From the NCBI RefSeq assembly GCF_001953175.1, contig NZ_CP018258.1:1144210-1208209 (forward strand): a stretch of DNA of 64,000 bases, in the 5' to 3' direction. This DNA is from Dehalogenimonas formicexedens (GTDB taxonomy: Bacteria > Chloroflexota > Dehalococcoidia > Dehalococcoidales > Dehalococcoidaceae). Below the pieces are notes generated by a model, which was not told the DNA's origin, searched no databases, and saw only the letters and a list, made by a program, of their open reading frames with translations. Made by a program: the position numbers and the translations under genes. Below, in pieces: positions 26,534-34,503 of this stretch (the stretch's first letter is position 1; every line of letters starts with the position of its first letter).

Positions 26534-27507
26534 TTGAGCTCGATTCGCAGGCGTGAAATCGGCATTTCGACTCCACCGAGATGGTATTTGTACGTTTCGG
26601 TGCCTTTCAGAAAATCGTAGCGGTTCATTTTCTGTTCGATGGCGTCTTTGATCGAATAAATTTTCGACAGCAAACCGACCGAAAGCGATGAATATTGCGG
26701 ATCATACCCGCTGTTGTAGAGATAACGGGTTCCATTATAATCAAAACACATAATACTGGCTACAATTTCCCGGCCCATTCGGAGATGCCCGAACCGCAGG
26801 TACCCTGAGCGGTTCATCGATTCGGCCAGGTTCTTGAAATACGACTCCATCGCCGCGGTCATGAAACCGGCTTTGTCCGCCCTGCTGGCACGCAACAACC
26901 TGATAAACGTCGCCAGCTCCGTATCGGTGTCGACGGGTACCGTTATGTCAAACCGGATATCGCCCGCCTCTTCCAGGCGCCTCATCTTGCGGCCGATTTC
27001 GTGCCGCTGATGAGTGGTCAATGAAGACCGGTAGGCGTCCCAGGTTGGAGCTAAGGGCATATCCAGCGACACATCGGTATCTGCCACATCGACTCTCAGG
27101 CCTCTGGATTTTGCCATGGGTAACAGGTGTTTCAACGCCGTGGAGTCCGGGCGGAGTGATTCCAATTCGACCGTTTTAGTGTTCGCGTGATCGAGGCTTT
27201 CCAGGAGAGCCTGGAAGAATTCGTTCTCGGAGCCCTCTTTTACCATGAAATCAAGGTAGTCGCAGACATCGGCGCTGCCGATGAAACGCGTGGTGTCCCC
27301 GCCGGTGCGTAGCGGCGCGATACCGATAACATCGTTACCGGAAGAGATCTCAGTCAGGAATAGATCATCGCCGCCCCGGAAGTTCGCCCACCACGCCTCG
27401 AGCCACCCGGGGGTGATGAAAGGAATTGGCACATGGAAATTTTTCTGATATTTCGGCCAGTTGTCTTTTAACTCGGTAAGAGTCAACGGTTTCAGGTGGG
27501 TCGGCAT
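26530..27507 (-). CDS. BioF2/FemAB-like GNAT-fold acyltransferase
   Basis: A 325-residue protein with the Acetyltransf_6 (CelD/BioF2-like) arrangement: an N-terminal GNAT half ('TPGWLEAWWANFRGGDDLFL', 'IGIAPLR') and a C-terminal half with 'HQRHEIGRKMRRLEEAG', 'ADKAGFMT' and 'LKGTETYKYHLGG'. Such proteins transfer acyl or aminoacyl groups to sugars or cell-wall precursors. As first gene of the operon with MshA-like and PIG-L genes it may modify the same sugar conjugate. The start has no visible ribosome-binding site, and a possible -10 lies only a few bases upstream, so a leaderless mRNA is possible. Confidence 0.75.
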   Translation of the reverse strand: MPTHLKPLTLTELKDNWPKYQKNFHVPIPFITPGWLEAWWANFRGGDDLFLTEISSGNDVIGIAPLRTGGDTTRFIGSADVCDYLDFMVKEGSENEFFQALLESLDHANTKTVELESLRPDSTALKHLLPMAKSRGLRVDVADTDVSLDMPLAPTWDAYRSSLTTHQRHEIGRKMRRLEEAGDIRFDITVPVDTDTELATFIRLLRASRADKAGFMTAAMESYFKNLAESMNRSGYLRFGHLRMGREIVASIMCFDYNGTRYLYNSGYDPQYSSLSVGLLSKIYSIKDAIEQKMNRYDFLKGTETYKYHLGGVEMPISRLRIELK

Positions 27508-27546
27508 TCTATAAAGGATAACACGCGGTGCCGTTCAAGCCAAGTC

Positions 27547-27575
27547 TTGACCATAGAGGGCATTTAACGTATACT
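27547..27575 (+). promoter_or_regulatory. Promoter of the candidate selenoprotein gene
   Basis: TTGACC (27547-27552), exactly 17 nt, then TATACT (27570-27575). The heptamer ATACTAG occurs at 27571 and again at 27592, a possible operator pair. The transcript would start about 55 nt before the ATG at 27638. Confidence 0.6.
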
Positions 27576-27637
27576 AGTTGCGTGGTTGCGCATACTAGAG
27601 AGTATATCAAATCACCATATAGGGTAAGGGAGTAATG

Positions 27638-27988
27638 ATGGCTGAACTCAAGGTGAAGATCGTGGTACTTCCACAGGATGGCTGCGGCGGCGGTTGAAGC
27701 CCGGTGGGACAATCGTCGGAGACGATTGAAGCTATCAAGAAATTGGTTGACTCCAAAACGGGGACGGTTTCCGAGGTCGTCGATATCGAATCGATAGACA
27801 CTGAAGATGAAAACTACGCCCCGGTTGTTAAACTGTTTGATTCACACTCGATCTGGTCTTTGCCGGTTGTCTTTATCGATGGAAAAATAGTGTCATGGGG
27901 AACCTCGCGATTGGACCGCATCGAAAAATCGCTTGGGGAAATGTTCCCTGCCAGTAAAGAAACCGCGCCTTCAACAAGCCGGACGTAA
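27638..27988 (+). CDS. Candidate selenoprotein, thioredoxin-fold (UGA = selenocysteine at residue 20)
   Basis: Read through one in-frame TGA (27695-27697), this gives a 116-residue thioredoxin-like protein. The first beta strand 'KVKIVVLPQ' leads to an active site C16-GGG-U20-S, and a cis-proline loop 'SIWSLPVVFIDGKIVSWG' follows at about residues 75-92. The frame before and after TGA is the same, and the 19 codons before it already form the expected strand and Cys. AAGGGAG lies 5 nt before ATG 27638 (an ATG one codon earlier is possible). A hairpin 12 nt after TGA fits a bacterial SECIS. A gene finder would wrongly call only the part from GTG 27704. The DNA evidence is good; incorporation itself needs sel genes elsewhere in the genome. 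Confidence 0.75.
27710..27728 (+). promoter_or_regulatory. Bacterial SECIS-like hairpin
   Basis: CAATCGTC (27710-27717) pairs perfectly with GACGATTG (27721-27728) around GGA. The loop begins 20 nt after the TGA, inside the usual window for bacterial SECIS elements, and holds the GG typical of SelB-binding loops. Confidence 0.7.
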
Positions 27989-28015
27989 CGCCCCTGCCTG
28001 GTTCGCCAACCTGGT

Positions 28016-28201
28016 CTACGGCCAGGACGTCTTGTGCAGCAGGCAGGCGACGAAATGGCCGTCCCCGGCGTCGTTCAGCAGCGGCACCACGCTTTTACAC
28101 TCCTCGAACGCCTTGGGGCAGCGGGGATGAAAAACGCATCCGGAAGGCGGGTTCAACGGGCTGGGCGGTTCGCCCTGTAAGAGGATGACCTTGCGCTTTG
28201 C
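28016..28201 (-). pseudogene. C-terminal oligopeptide-transporter domain cut off from OppF by an amber codon
   Basis: These 62 codons directly continue the OppF frame after TAG (28202-28204). They encode the usual oligo_HPY tail, with '[19 protein letters not shown]', 'PKAFEEC' and 'GHFVACLLH', and end at a second TAG. No other stop or frameshift occurs. The amber could be a recent C-to-T change of CAG, a sequencing error, or a readthrough site. Confidence 0.75.
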
Positions 28202-29008
28202 CTACACCTTGGGGTCGGGCACCGGTACGGCGGACAACAATGCCTGGGTGTATGGGTGAAGGGGCCGATCGTACAGCGCGTCGCGGGGCGCGATCTCCAT
28301 GATCTTGCCCAGGTACATCACCGCAACCCGGTGGCTGATATGCCTGACCACGGACAGGTCATGCGAAATAAACAGGTAGGCGACGCCGAATTGCCGCTGG
28401 AGGTCATCGAGCAGGTTCAGAACCTGCGCCTGGATAGAAACGTCGAGGGCGGATAATGGTTCGTCGCAGACGATGAATTCAGGCTGCAGCGCGAGCGCCC
28501 GTGCCACACCGAGCCTCTGCCGCTGTCCCCCGGAAAATTCGTGCGGATACCGTTCGGCCATATAGGGAGCCAAGCCCACAATGTCCAGGAGTTCTTTTAC
28601 CCTGTTGCGGCATTCCGTTTTCGTGGCATGGTGCAGCCTGAGGGGCTCGGTGATGATGTCGTAGGCGGTGAAGCGGGGATTCAAGGATTCATAGGGATCC
28701 TGGAAGATGACCTGGAGTTTCGGTCTAAACGGCCGCAATTGCTTGTCGGTCAGATCGACCAGGTTCTTACCCTTGAAACTGACTTCACCGGAGGTAGGAC
28801 GGTGGAGTTGGAGCACACATTTGCCTACGGTGGTCTTGCCGGATCCGGATTCCCCTACCAGGCCGAGCGTTTCCCCATGGTGAACGGCAAAAGTCACACC
28901 ATCAACCGCTTTAAGTTCGGTGACTTTTTTGCGTAAAAATCCTCCCGACCCAATCGGGAAATATTTAGTCAGGTTGTTGACTTCGACTAGGACGTTGTCT
29001 TTTGCCAA
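28202..29008 (-). CDS. Peptide ABC transporter ATP-binding protein, OppF/DppF type, truncated by in-frame TAG
   Basis: A 268-residue ABC ATPase with Walker A '[12 protein letters not shown]', the Q-loop '[14 protein letters not shown]', signature '[16 protein letters not shown]', Walker B '[12 protein letters not shown]' and H-loop '[14 protein letters not shown]'. All catalytic parts are intact, but the usual C-terminal ~60 residues lie after an in-frame amber codon. The start is TTG 29008, set by GGAG 7 nt upstream; it overlaps the end of the OppD-type gene by 22 nt. It pairs with the OppD-type ATPase to energise the OppBC channel. It is the last gene of the five-gene peptide transporter operon. 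Confidence 0.88.
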   Translation of the reverse strand: MAKDNVLVEVNNLTKYFPIGSGGFLRKKVTELKAVDGVTFAVHHGETLGLVGESGSGKTTVGKCVLQLHRPTSGEVSFKGKNLVDLTDKQLRPFRPKLQVIFQDPYESLNPRFTAYDIITEPLRLHHATKTECRNRVKELLDIVGLAPYMAERYPHEFSGGQRQRLGVARALALQPEFIVCDEPLSALDVSIQAQVLNLLDDLQRQFGVAYLFISHDLSVVRHISHRVAVMYLGKIMEIAPRDALYDRPLHPYTQALLSAVPVPDPKV

Positions 29009-29988
29009 GGTTTTTCTCCGTTGATAGCGACCAAACAACTGGTGAAATGCCCGGGCGTCATCTCTACCATGCGGAATTTCATGACGTCGCATTCACCCTT
29101 GATGAAATAATTGCACCGGGCGGCAAATGCGCAACCCGAAGGCGGACAGATCAGGTCCGGCGGTTGACCTTCGATGGAACGCAGGCGCATTTTCCGTGGT
29201 TCATCCAAGCGGGGGACCGAACCGAGAAGTCCGACAGTGTAAGGATGCAATGGGTTGTGGAAAATATCGACCGATGTCCCGTATTCCACTACCCGTCCGG
29301 CATACATGACATATACGCGGTGCGCGTATCTGGCGACGACTCCGAGATTATGGGTAATGAGTATGAGGGCGCTGTTCAGGTCTTTGACGATGCCTTTTAG
29401 AAGTTCGAGCAACTGGGCCTGAATTGTGACATCGACGGCTGTGGTCGGCTCGTCAGCGATGATCAGCTTTGGCTGGCATGAAATCGCCATGGCGATCATC
29501 ACCCTCTGCCTCATGCCGCCGGAGAAATGGTGAGGATAGCTTTTCAGGCGTTTGTCAGCCTGCGGAATGCCGACCTTTTGCAGCAGGTTAGCCGCCTCGT
29601 CCATGGCATCTTTCTTTTTCATGCCTTTATGCAGCATTATCGATTCAGTAAGCTGCCTGCCGATGGTCAAGACAGGATTAAGCGATGTCATCGGTTCCTG
29701 GAAGATCATCGAAATCTTGCAGCCCCGGATCTTGCGCATTTCGTCTTTTGGAAGACGCAGCAGATTAACCCCGTCAAACATAATCTCGCCGCTGGCAATC
29801 TTGCCGGGCGGTTCGGGTATCAGGCGCATGACTGAAAGGGAGCTTACCGTCTTGCCGCAGCCGCTCTCCCCGACGAGTGCTACCAATTCACCGCTGTTGA
29901 CGGTGAAAGAAACATCATTGACCGCGTGAACGACGCCGTCCTGAGTGTGGAATTCGGTAACGAGGTGTTTTACGTCAAGTAGAGCCAT
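28987..29988 (-). CDS. Peptide ABC transporter ATP-binding protein, OppD/DppD type
   Basis: A 333-residue ABC ATPase: Walker A '[14 protein letters not shown]', Q-loop '[14 protein letters not shown]', signature '[16 protein letters not shown]', Walker B '[12 protein letters not shown]', H-loop '[14 protein letters not shown]'. Unlike its partner it keeps the C-terminal oligo_HPY domain with the cysteines in '[20 protein letters not shown]', which in several Opp/Dpp systems bind an Fe-S cluster. It starts 1 nt after the OppC-type gene ends. Confidence 0.94.
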   Translation of the reverse strand: MALLDVKHLVTEFHTQDGVVHAVNDVSFTVNSGELVALVGESGCGKTVSSLSVMRLIPEPPGKIASGEIMFDGVNLLRLPKDEMRKIRGCKISMIFQEPMTSLNPVLTIGRQLTESIMLHKGMKKKDAMDEAANLLQKVGIPQADKRLKSYPHHFSGGMRQRVMIAMAISCQPKLIIADEPTTAVDVTIQAQLLELLKGIVKDLNSALILITHNLGVVARYAHRVYVMYAGRVVEYGTSVDIFHNPLHPYTVGLLGSVPRLDEPRKMRLRSIEGQPPDLICPPSGCAFAARCNYFIKGECDVMKFRMVEMTPGHFTSCLVAINGEKPWQKTTS

Positions 29989-29989
29989 G

Positions 29990-30901
29990 TTATCTTCTCA
30001 TCCTGGGGTCGAGCGCATCCCGTAAGCCATCGCCGAGGAAAGTAAATGCCAGCATCAGAATCGCGATAGCTGCCGCCGGAATGATGACCAAATGCGGGTA
30101 AGCATTCAGGACGGCGAAGCCGTCTCTTATCATGGCGCCCCAGCTCGGTGTCGGCGGTTTGATACCTATGCCGATGTAGCTTAGCGCCGCCTCGGCGAAA
30201 ATAGCTCTCGGTATGCCAAAGGTTATCGCCACGATGACAGGACCCAAAGCATTAGGTAGCACGTGCCTCAGGGTGATATAACCGCTGCCCCCGCCCAGAG
30301 AACGGGCTGCGGCGACGAAATCTCGCTGTTTAAGAGAAAGGACCTGCCCGCGGATCAAACGCGAGATCCCTACCCAATTTACAAAGCCGATGGCAAGGAA
30401 GATCACGAAAATACCGCCGCCGAATTTGGCGAAACTCGTATCTCTCATGACCGCGCTTAACAGGATGATCAACAAGATGTCTGGGAAAGCGTACATGATA
30501 TCGACAAAGCGCATCAGTACGTTGTCAACCTTGCCCCCGATAAATCCGGCAAAAGCGCCGATAGGCATACCAATAAGAATCACGATGAATTGGGTGAAAA
30601 CACCGACCATTAGAGAAGTTCTGGCGCCGTAGAGCATCCTGGCGAATACGTCACGCCCCAGCTCATCGGTTCCGAACCAGTGGGCCGCGCTCGGCGGCTG
30701 CATCACCGCGGAATAATCCTGGAAGGCATAATTATAATGGGTGATCCATGGAGCAAAAATCGCAGCCAACGCGACTACAATGATGGTTATGCCCCCAGCC
30801 ACCGCCAGTTTATTTCGACGCAGCCTGATCCACGCATCGGCCCATAACGATCGATGTTGGCGCATGCTTAAAGGTGCGGCCGCGGCTACATCAACGGCCA
30901 T
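29990..30901 (-). CDS. Peptide ABC transporter permease, OppC/DppC type
   Basis: A 303-residue inner-membrane permease with an N-terminal OppC_N segment and about six transmembrane helices. The EAA loop that docks the ATPases is 'FVAAARSLGGGSGYITLRHV'. 'HWFGTDELGRDVFARMLYG' is the typical DppC/OppC motif. It follows oppB-type gene by 11 nt. Confidence 0.94.
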   Translation of the reverse strand: MAVDVAAAAPLSMRQHRSLWADAWIRLRRNKLAVAGGITIIVVALAAIFAPWITHYNYAFQDYSAVMQPPSAAHWFGTDELGRDVFARMLYGARTSLMVGVFTQFIVILIGMPIGAFAGFIGGKVDNVLMRFVDIMYAFPDILLIILLSAVMRDTSFAKFGGGIFVIFLAIGFVNWVGISRLIRGQVLSLKQRDFVAAARSLGGGSGYITLRHVLPNALGPVIVAITFGIPRAIFAEAALSYIGIGIKPPTPSWGAMIRDGFAVLNAYPHLVIIPAAAIAILMLAFTFLGDGLRDALDPRMRR

Positions 30902-30912
30902 TGGTAACTTCC

Positions 30913-31830
30913 TTAGTCATATCGAATCCTTGGATCTATAGCAGCGTAAATTACGTCCGCCGCGAGGTTAACAATGGCTACTGCAAACGCATAAAAAAGT
31001 ATTGATCCCATGATTAACCCGTAATCACGCTGGAAAACTCCGGCTACAAATAGCCTGCCGATACCCGGCACCGAAAAGAGCGTCTCAATGATGAATGAAC
31101 CCGTGATAAGAGCAGCAAGTTCCGGACCGGCTACCGTCACCACCGGGATCATCGCGTTCCGTCCGATATGGCGAATCAACACCCAACGCTCTGGTAAACC
31201 CTTGGCTCTAGCCGTTCGAACGTAATCTTGACGTATTACATCAAGCATGGAAGCGCGGGTGATTCTGGCGATATACGCTCCCGGTAACGCCGCCAATGCG
31301 ATTGCCGGCATTATGACATGATTTACACCCCCCCAACCACCTGTAGGCAGCCAGTGTAATTGAATTGAAAGTAGATACATCAGGAAAATACCAAGGACAA
31401 ACCCTGGAACACTCGCGAATATGGTCGCGTAACCAACGGAAAAATAATCGATCCAGGAGTTCTGTTTTAGGGCTGCTGCGACTCCAAGCGTGATTCCCAT
31501 GATAATCGCCAGAGCGAAGGCAGTCAGCCCAAGGGCGGCGCTGACCGGAAGACCCCCCAGGATAATATCGGTAACTCCACGGTCCTGAAAAATATAGGAT
31601 ACCCCAAGGTTACCGTGAAGCGCATTCCAGATGTAGGTGCCAAATTGAACGATCAGGGGTTTATCGAGACCATATTTCTCATTCAGGTTTTCGATAACCT
31701 GAGGAGCCAATGCTTTCGCCCGGTCCCATGGTCCGCCGGGTACCAGGTGCATAAGAATAAAGGTGATTGTCGCGACTGCGAACAGGACGACCAGCATCCA
31801 TAACAGGCGACGGGCAATAAATTTAGCCAT
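30913..31830 (-). CDS. Peptide ABC transporter permease, OppB/DppB type
   Basis: A 305-residue permease with six predicted transmembrane segments, N-terminal 'FIARRLLWMLVVLFAVATIT', and the EAA loop 'YVRTARAKGLPERWVLIRHI'. It forms the channel with the OppC-type protein. An 81-nt spacer with a strong hairpin separates it from the binding-protein gene. Confidence 0.94.
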   Translation of the reverse strand: MAKFIARRLLWMLVVLFAVATITFILMHLVPGGPWDRAKALAPQVIENLNEKYGLDKPLIVQFGTYIWNALHGNLGVSYIFQDRGVTDIILGGLPVSAALGLTAFALAIIMGITLGVAAALKQNSWIDYFSVGYATIFASVPGFVLGIFLMYLLSIQLHWLPTGGWGGVNHVIMPAIALAALPGAYIARITRASMLDVIRQDYVRTARAKGLPERWVLIRHIGRNAMIPVVTVAGPELAALITGSFIIETLFSVPGIGRLFVAGVFQRDYGLIMGSILFYAFAVAIVNLAADVIYAAIDPRIRYD

Positions 31831-31849
31831 TCACTGTTCCTGGATAAGA

Positions 31850-31882
31850 AGCAGGGGATTGGGATGATCCCAATCCCCTGCT
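31850..31882 (-). repeat. Perfect 15-bp inverted repeat between binding-protein and permease genes
   Basis: 31850-31864 pairs with 31868-31882 around TGA, with no mismatch. It lies 29 nt after the binding-protein stop. There is no proper T-run afterwards, so it more likely protects the upstream mRNA from 3' decay or allows partial termination than acts as a full terminator. Confidence 0.7.
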
Positions 31883-31911
31883 CGAATCTGTAAAAGTAAA
31901 CCAGGGGCTCA

Positions 31912-33597
31912 CTACGGCGTGTAACCAGCCTGAGTCAGCAGTTGCTTAGCCTTGGCGGCATCAAACTTGTAGGCAGCGCCAATCGTGGCATCGTAACCCG
32001 GCATCCCGGGCGGAATCCAGCTGGTGGTTGCATGTCCGACGCCGCCGCGAATGTTGTTGATATAGGCATCGCGGTCAATGGCGGTTGCCAGAGCCTGCCG
32101 TAGGGTCTTATTTGTAAGCGGTGACTTGGTGATGTTGAACTGGAAAGCGTAAGTCGTGAGATCAGCTCCCCGAACGATCTGAGATCCGTAAGTAGGATCC
32201 GCTATAGTGGCTTTTTCCGTGCCGGCTGGAACGCCGGTCATATCAAGTTCGCCATTCTTGTAGGCGGCGAGCGAAGCCTGAATATCCGTGATCTGCTTGT
32301 AGGTGATTTCCGTTAATGAGGGTTTTGTGCCCCAGTAATTCGGATTTGCTTTGAGGGTCATATGATCCAGAGGAACCCATTCCGTCAACATGAATGGCCC
32401 ATTGCTGACGAGATTCGGAGGCTGGAAAGCGGCTGTCGGACCCTTAGCATCAATGATGTCCTTTCGGACCGGGTAAACGGGCCATAAAGCCATTACCTGC
32501 GGGAAGGTAGGTTGAGCAGCGACGATCTTGATCTCCAGAGTGGTAGCGTTCAATGCCGTGACCCCAACACCGCTTGCCGAACCTGTGCCTGCGTTGTAAG
32601 CTTCACCACCTACGATGGCGAAGTACATTGAGGCATATTCAGCGGCTGTATCTTTAGCTAACATTCGCTTAATGCTATACTCAAAATCACTAGCGGTTAC
32701 CGGTTTGCCATCGCTCCAGGTAACATTACTCTTTAGTTTGAAGGTATAGGTCTTCCCGTCAGCCGAGATGCCACCGTTGGCTATGCTAGGAATCTCAGCA
32801 GCTACCACGTTCACGAGGTTCAAATTCTGATCAAAACCCAACAGACCATCATAGATATTAAAAAGAATTGACAGACTGCTCGCCCATGAGGCGATGTTTG
32901 TGTCCAGGGTATTACAATCGCCGCCGAGGTTCAGGCGAAGCTTTCCATTCGGCATGCTGACATTGCGCAATAGGCGATCGCCCATGATCTGGCCGTCTTG
33001 ACCGGTGGGCTTCAAGGTTGGTTTCAAGGTTGGAGCGACAAGATTGAAGCGCTCGCGGTTAAAAACATAAATCGCGGGGCAGTCGTCAACGACCTGCTTG
33101 TGGACTGAGTCCCACAATGCCAGGCGTTTGGTATTGTCCAGTTCTTTCATGGCGCTGGCGATGTTCGCATCGACAGTAGCGTTTGAATAACCGGATTTGT
33201 TGTTGCCCTGGTTAGTCCCGTAAATGGTCTGGAGGAAGTTTTCTGGATCCGGGTAGTCGGCGCCCCAGCCGTAAAATGACCAGGTGTGGTTCTTGGCATT
33301 GACCAGGTTCTGGAAGGCGGCGGATTCCATGGGTTCGAGAGTAAGATCGATGTTTAGATTCTGTTTCAGTTGCCCTTGAAGGAAGGCGGCGATGTTCGGG
33401 TTAGTGCCGGTGTTAGAGAACTGGAATTTGAGTTCTGGCAGCTTCTGCAGTGGAACAGTGGTAGTTGGCGGGACGGTTGAGGTTGCCGGGTTGTTGTTAC
33501 CACAGGCTTCCGCGCCGAAGACCAGAATGCCGCCGGTGATAACCGTGGCGCCTTTGACGAAGTCCCTTCGGGTGAATTCCATGCCATGTTCGGCCAT
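31912..33597 (-). CDS. Peptide ABC transporter substrate-binding protein, apparent circular permutation
   Basis: A 561-residue SBP_bac_5 (cluster C) protein with a Tat signal ('TRRDFVKGATVITGG', cleavage region near A31/C32). The order is unusual. Residues ~53-215 are the module that normally ends the family: 'LPELKFQFSN', 'WSFYGWGADYPDPENFLQTI', 'KSGYSNATVDANIASAM', 'DDCPAIYVFNRERF'. Residues ~216-561 are the normal beginning and middle: 'GKLRLNLGGDCNTLD', 'YTFKLKSNVTWSDGKPVTAS', 'NPNYWG', 'RQALATAIDRDAY', stopping right after 'AKQLLTQAGYTP', exactly where the displaced module would follow. Both joins fall in linkers. ATG at 33597 is chosen to place the Tat motif at residues 9-16. A rearranged tandem duplicate or an assembly error are the alternatives. 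Confidence 0.88.
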   Translation of the reverse strand: MAEHGMEFTRRDFVKGATVITGGILVFGAEACGNNNPATSTVPPTTTVPLQKLPELKFQFSNTGTNPNIAAFLQGQLKQNLNIDLTLEPMESAAFQNLVNAKNHTWSFYGWGADYPDPENFLQTIYGTNQGNNKSGYSNATVDANIASAMKELDNTKRLALWDSVHKQVVDDCPAIYVFNRERFNLVAPTLKPTLKPTGQDGQIMGDRLLRNVSMPNGKLRLNLGGDCNTLDTNIASWASSLSILFNIYDGLLGFDQNLNLVNVVAAEIPSIANGGISADGKTYTFKLKSNVTWSDGKPVTASDFEYSIKRMLAKDTAAEYASMYFAIVGGEAYNAGTGSASGVGVTALNATTLEIKIVAAQPTFPQVMALWPVYPVRKDIIDAKGPTAAFQPPNLVSNGPFMLTEWVPLDHMTLKANPNYWGTKPSLTEITYKQITDIQASLAAYKNGELDMTGVPAGTEKATIADPTYGSQIVRGADLTTYAFQFNITKSPLTNKTLRQALATAIDRDAYINNIRGGVGHATTSWIPPGMPGYDATIGAAYKFDAAKAKQLLTQAGYTP

Positions 33598-33669
33598 TAC
33601 TAGGTTCCTCCTTCTAAAATTTTGGACCGGGGACAGGGCGAAAGGCACTGTCCATTTTGAATAACTTCT

Positions 33670-33697
33670 ATTATATCTTGCAATGGTTAAATGTCAA
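33670..33697 (-). promoter_or_regulatory. Consensus sigma-70 promoter of the peptide transporter operon
   Basis: Minus strand TTGACA (33692-33697), a 16-nt spacer and TATAAT (33670-33675), about 70 nt upstream of the binding-protein start. Both boxes are perfect. Confidence 0.8.
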
Positions 33698-33920
33698 TAC
33701 GCAACATCAGCATCGAGCAGTGATTCCCAAGAATTCTGGGTGGTAGTTAATTTACCATAAAGCCGTCTTTATGTCACCTTCAGGGTAACCACCCGATCAT
33801 AACCGCGTTTCAGATCTCACCTACTCTTCAATTACCCTGGAGAAAAGCGCGGCAACAACGGCGCGGTGGTCATCGACTTGGAAATATTTTGAAGAAGGCC
33901 CCTAAAACGTCACGAGACGC

Positions 33921-33952
33921 TTGACAGGTCATAGGAACACTGGTGCTATAAT
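33921..33952 (+). promoter_or_regulatory. Perfect -35 and -10 boxes with a long (20-nt) spacer
   Basis: TTGACA (33921-33926) and TATAAT (33947-33952) on the plus strand. The 20-nt spacing is outside the optimum, so activity may be weak or need an activator. It faces the structured, gene-free stretch before pilT. Confidence 0.35.
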
Positions 33953-33959
33953 ACCAGTA

Positions 33960-34500
33960 TGTATATTAGCACGCTTGTACCTTCCTGCCGCGGGAATCTG
34001 ATCCCGCCTACCAGCCGACGGTGCCTGTGATGAACATAACGGCACGTTTCTATGTCCTTTTTGGGATCGTGGATGACGGCTCCGGCGTCTGGACCGGGAT
34101 TCGTAATGGTTCGCCATCTAAAACGAATCTTACGATTGAGCCAAAGCTGTTTTTCAGGGATTCGTTTCGCAAAAAAGGTTTTTCGGAACGCCGAAAAACA
34201 AATGCCACCCGCCGCCTGCGCTAATCAGAACGAATTGTTCCGTTTGTTTTTCATGCCTATCGCCTTATTGGGAGTATTGGCAGTATTTCTAGCGGGCGAG
34301 ATTCGTTCCATTCGTTTTCGTATATATTACGGTTAGGGAAAGCGCTGAGTCGGCCTGCAAAGAATGAGGCAGGGACATGCTGGCGGTCCGTGGAACAGAA
34401 GTCTTTAGTACCATTTACTATGGTTAAACATACCTAAGTACCATTGTAAACCCGTGTCCCATCTGATACGTTTAAGGCAATATTCGACACATAGGATTGG
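33960..34500 (+). other. Long gene-poor stretch with hairpins; possible non-coding RNA or pilT leader
   Basis: No convincing protein gene is seen between the transporter promoter and pilT. The plus strand folds into GCGGGA/TCCCGC near 33990-34007 and GTGCC/GGCAC near 34020-34045. At about 34175-34200 a 9-bp repeat (GTTTTTCGG/CCGAAAAAC) followed on the minus strand by CTTTTTTG looks like a minus-strand terminator. The nonamer AGTACCATT occurs twice (34408 and 34437 region). A short ORF from GTG 34021 (67 codons, basic) has no support. Confidence 0.3.
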
Positions 34501-34503
34501 CGT

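Noticed and set aside
27704-27988. Independent short gene starting at GTG 27704
   Set aside because: It has no ribosome-binding site, begins inside the hairpin region and lacks the first strand and redox Cys of the fold. The read-through gene from 27638 explains it better.
28202-28204. Pyrrolysine at the OppF amber codon
   Set aside because: The codon sits in a linker with no catalytic meaning, and no pyl genes are in the window. A nonsense change or sequence error is simpler.
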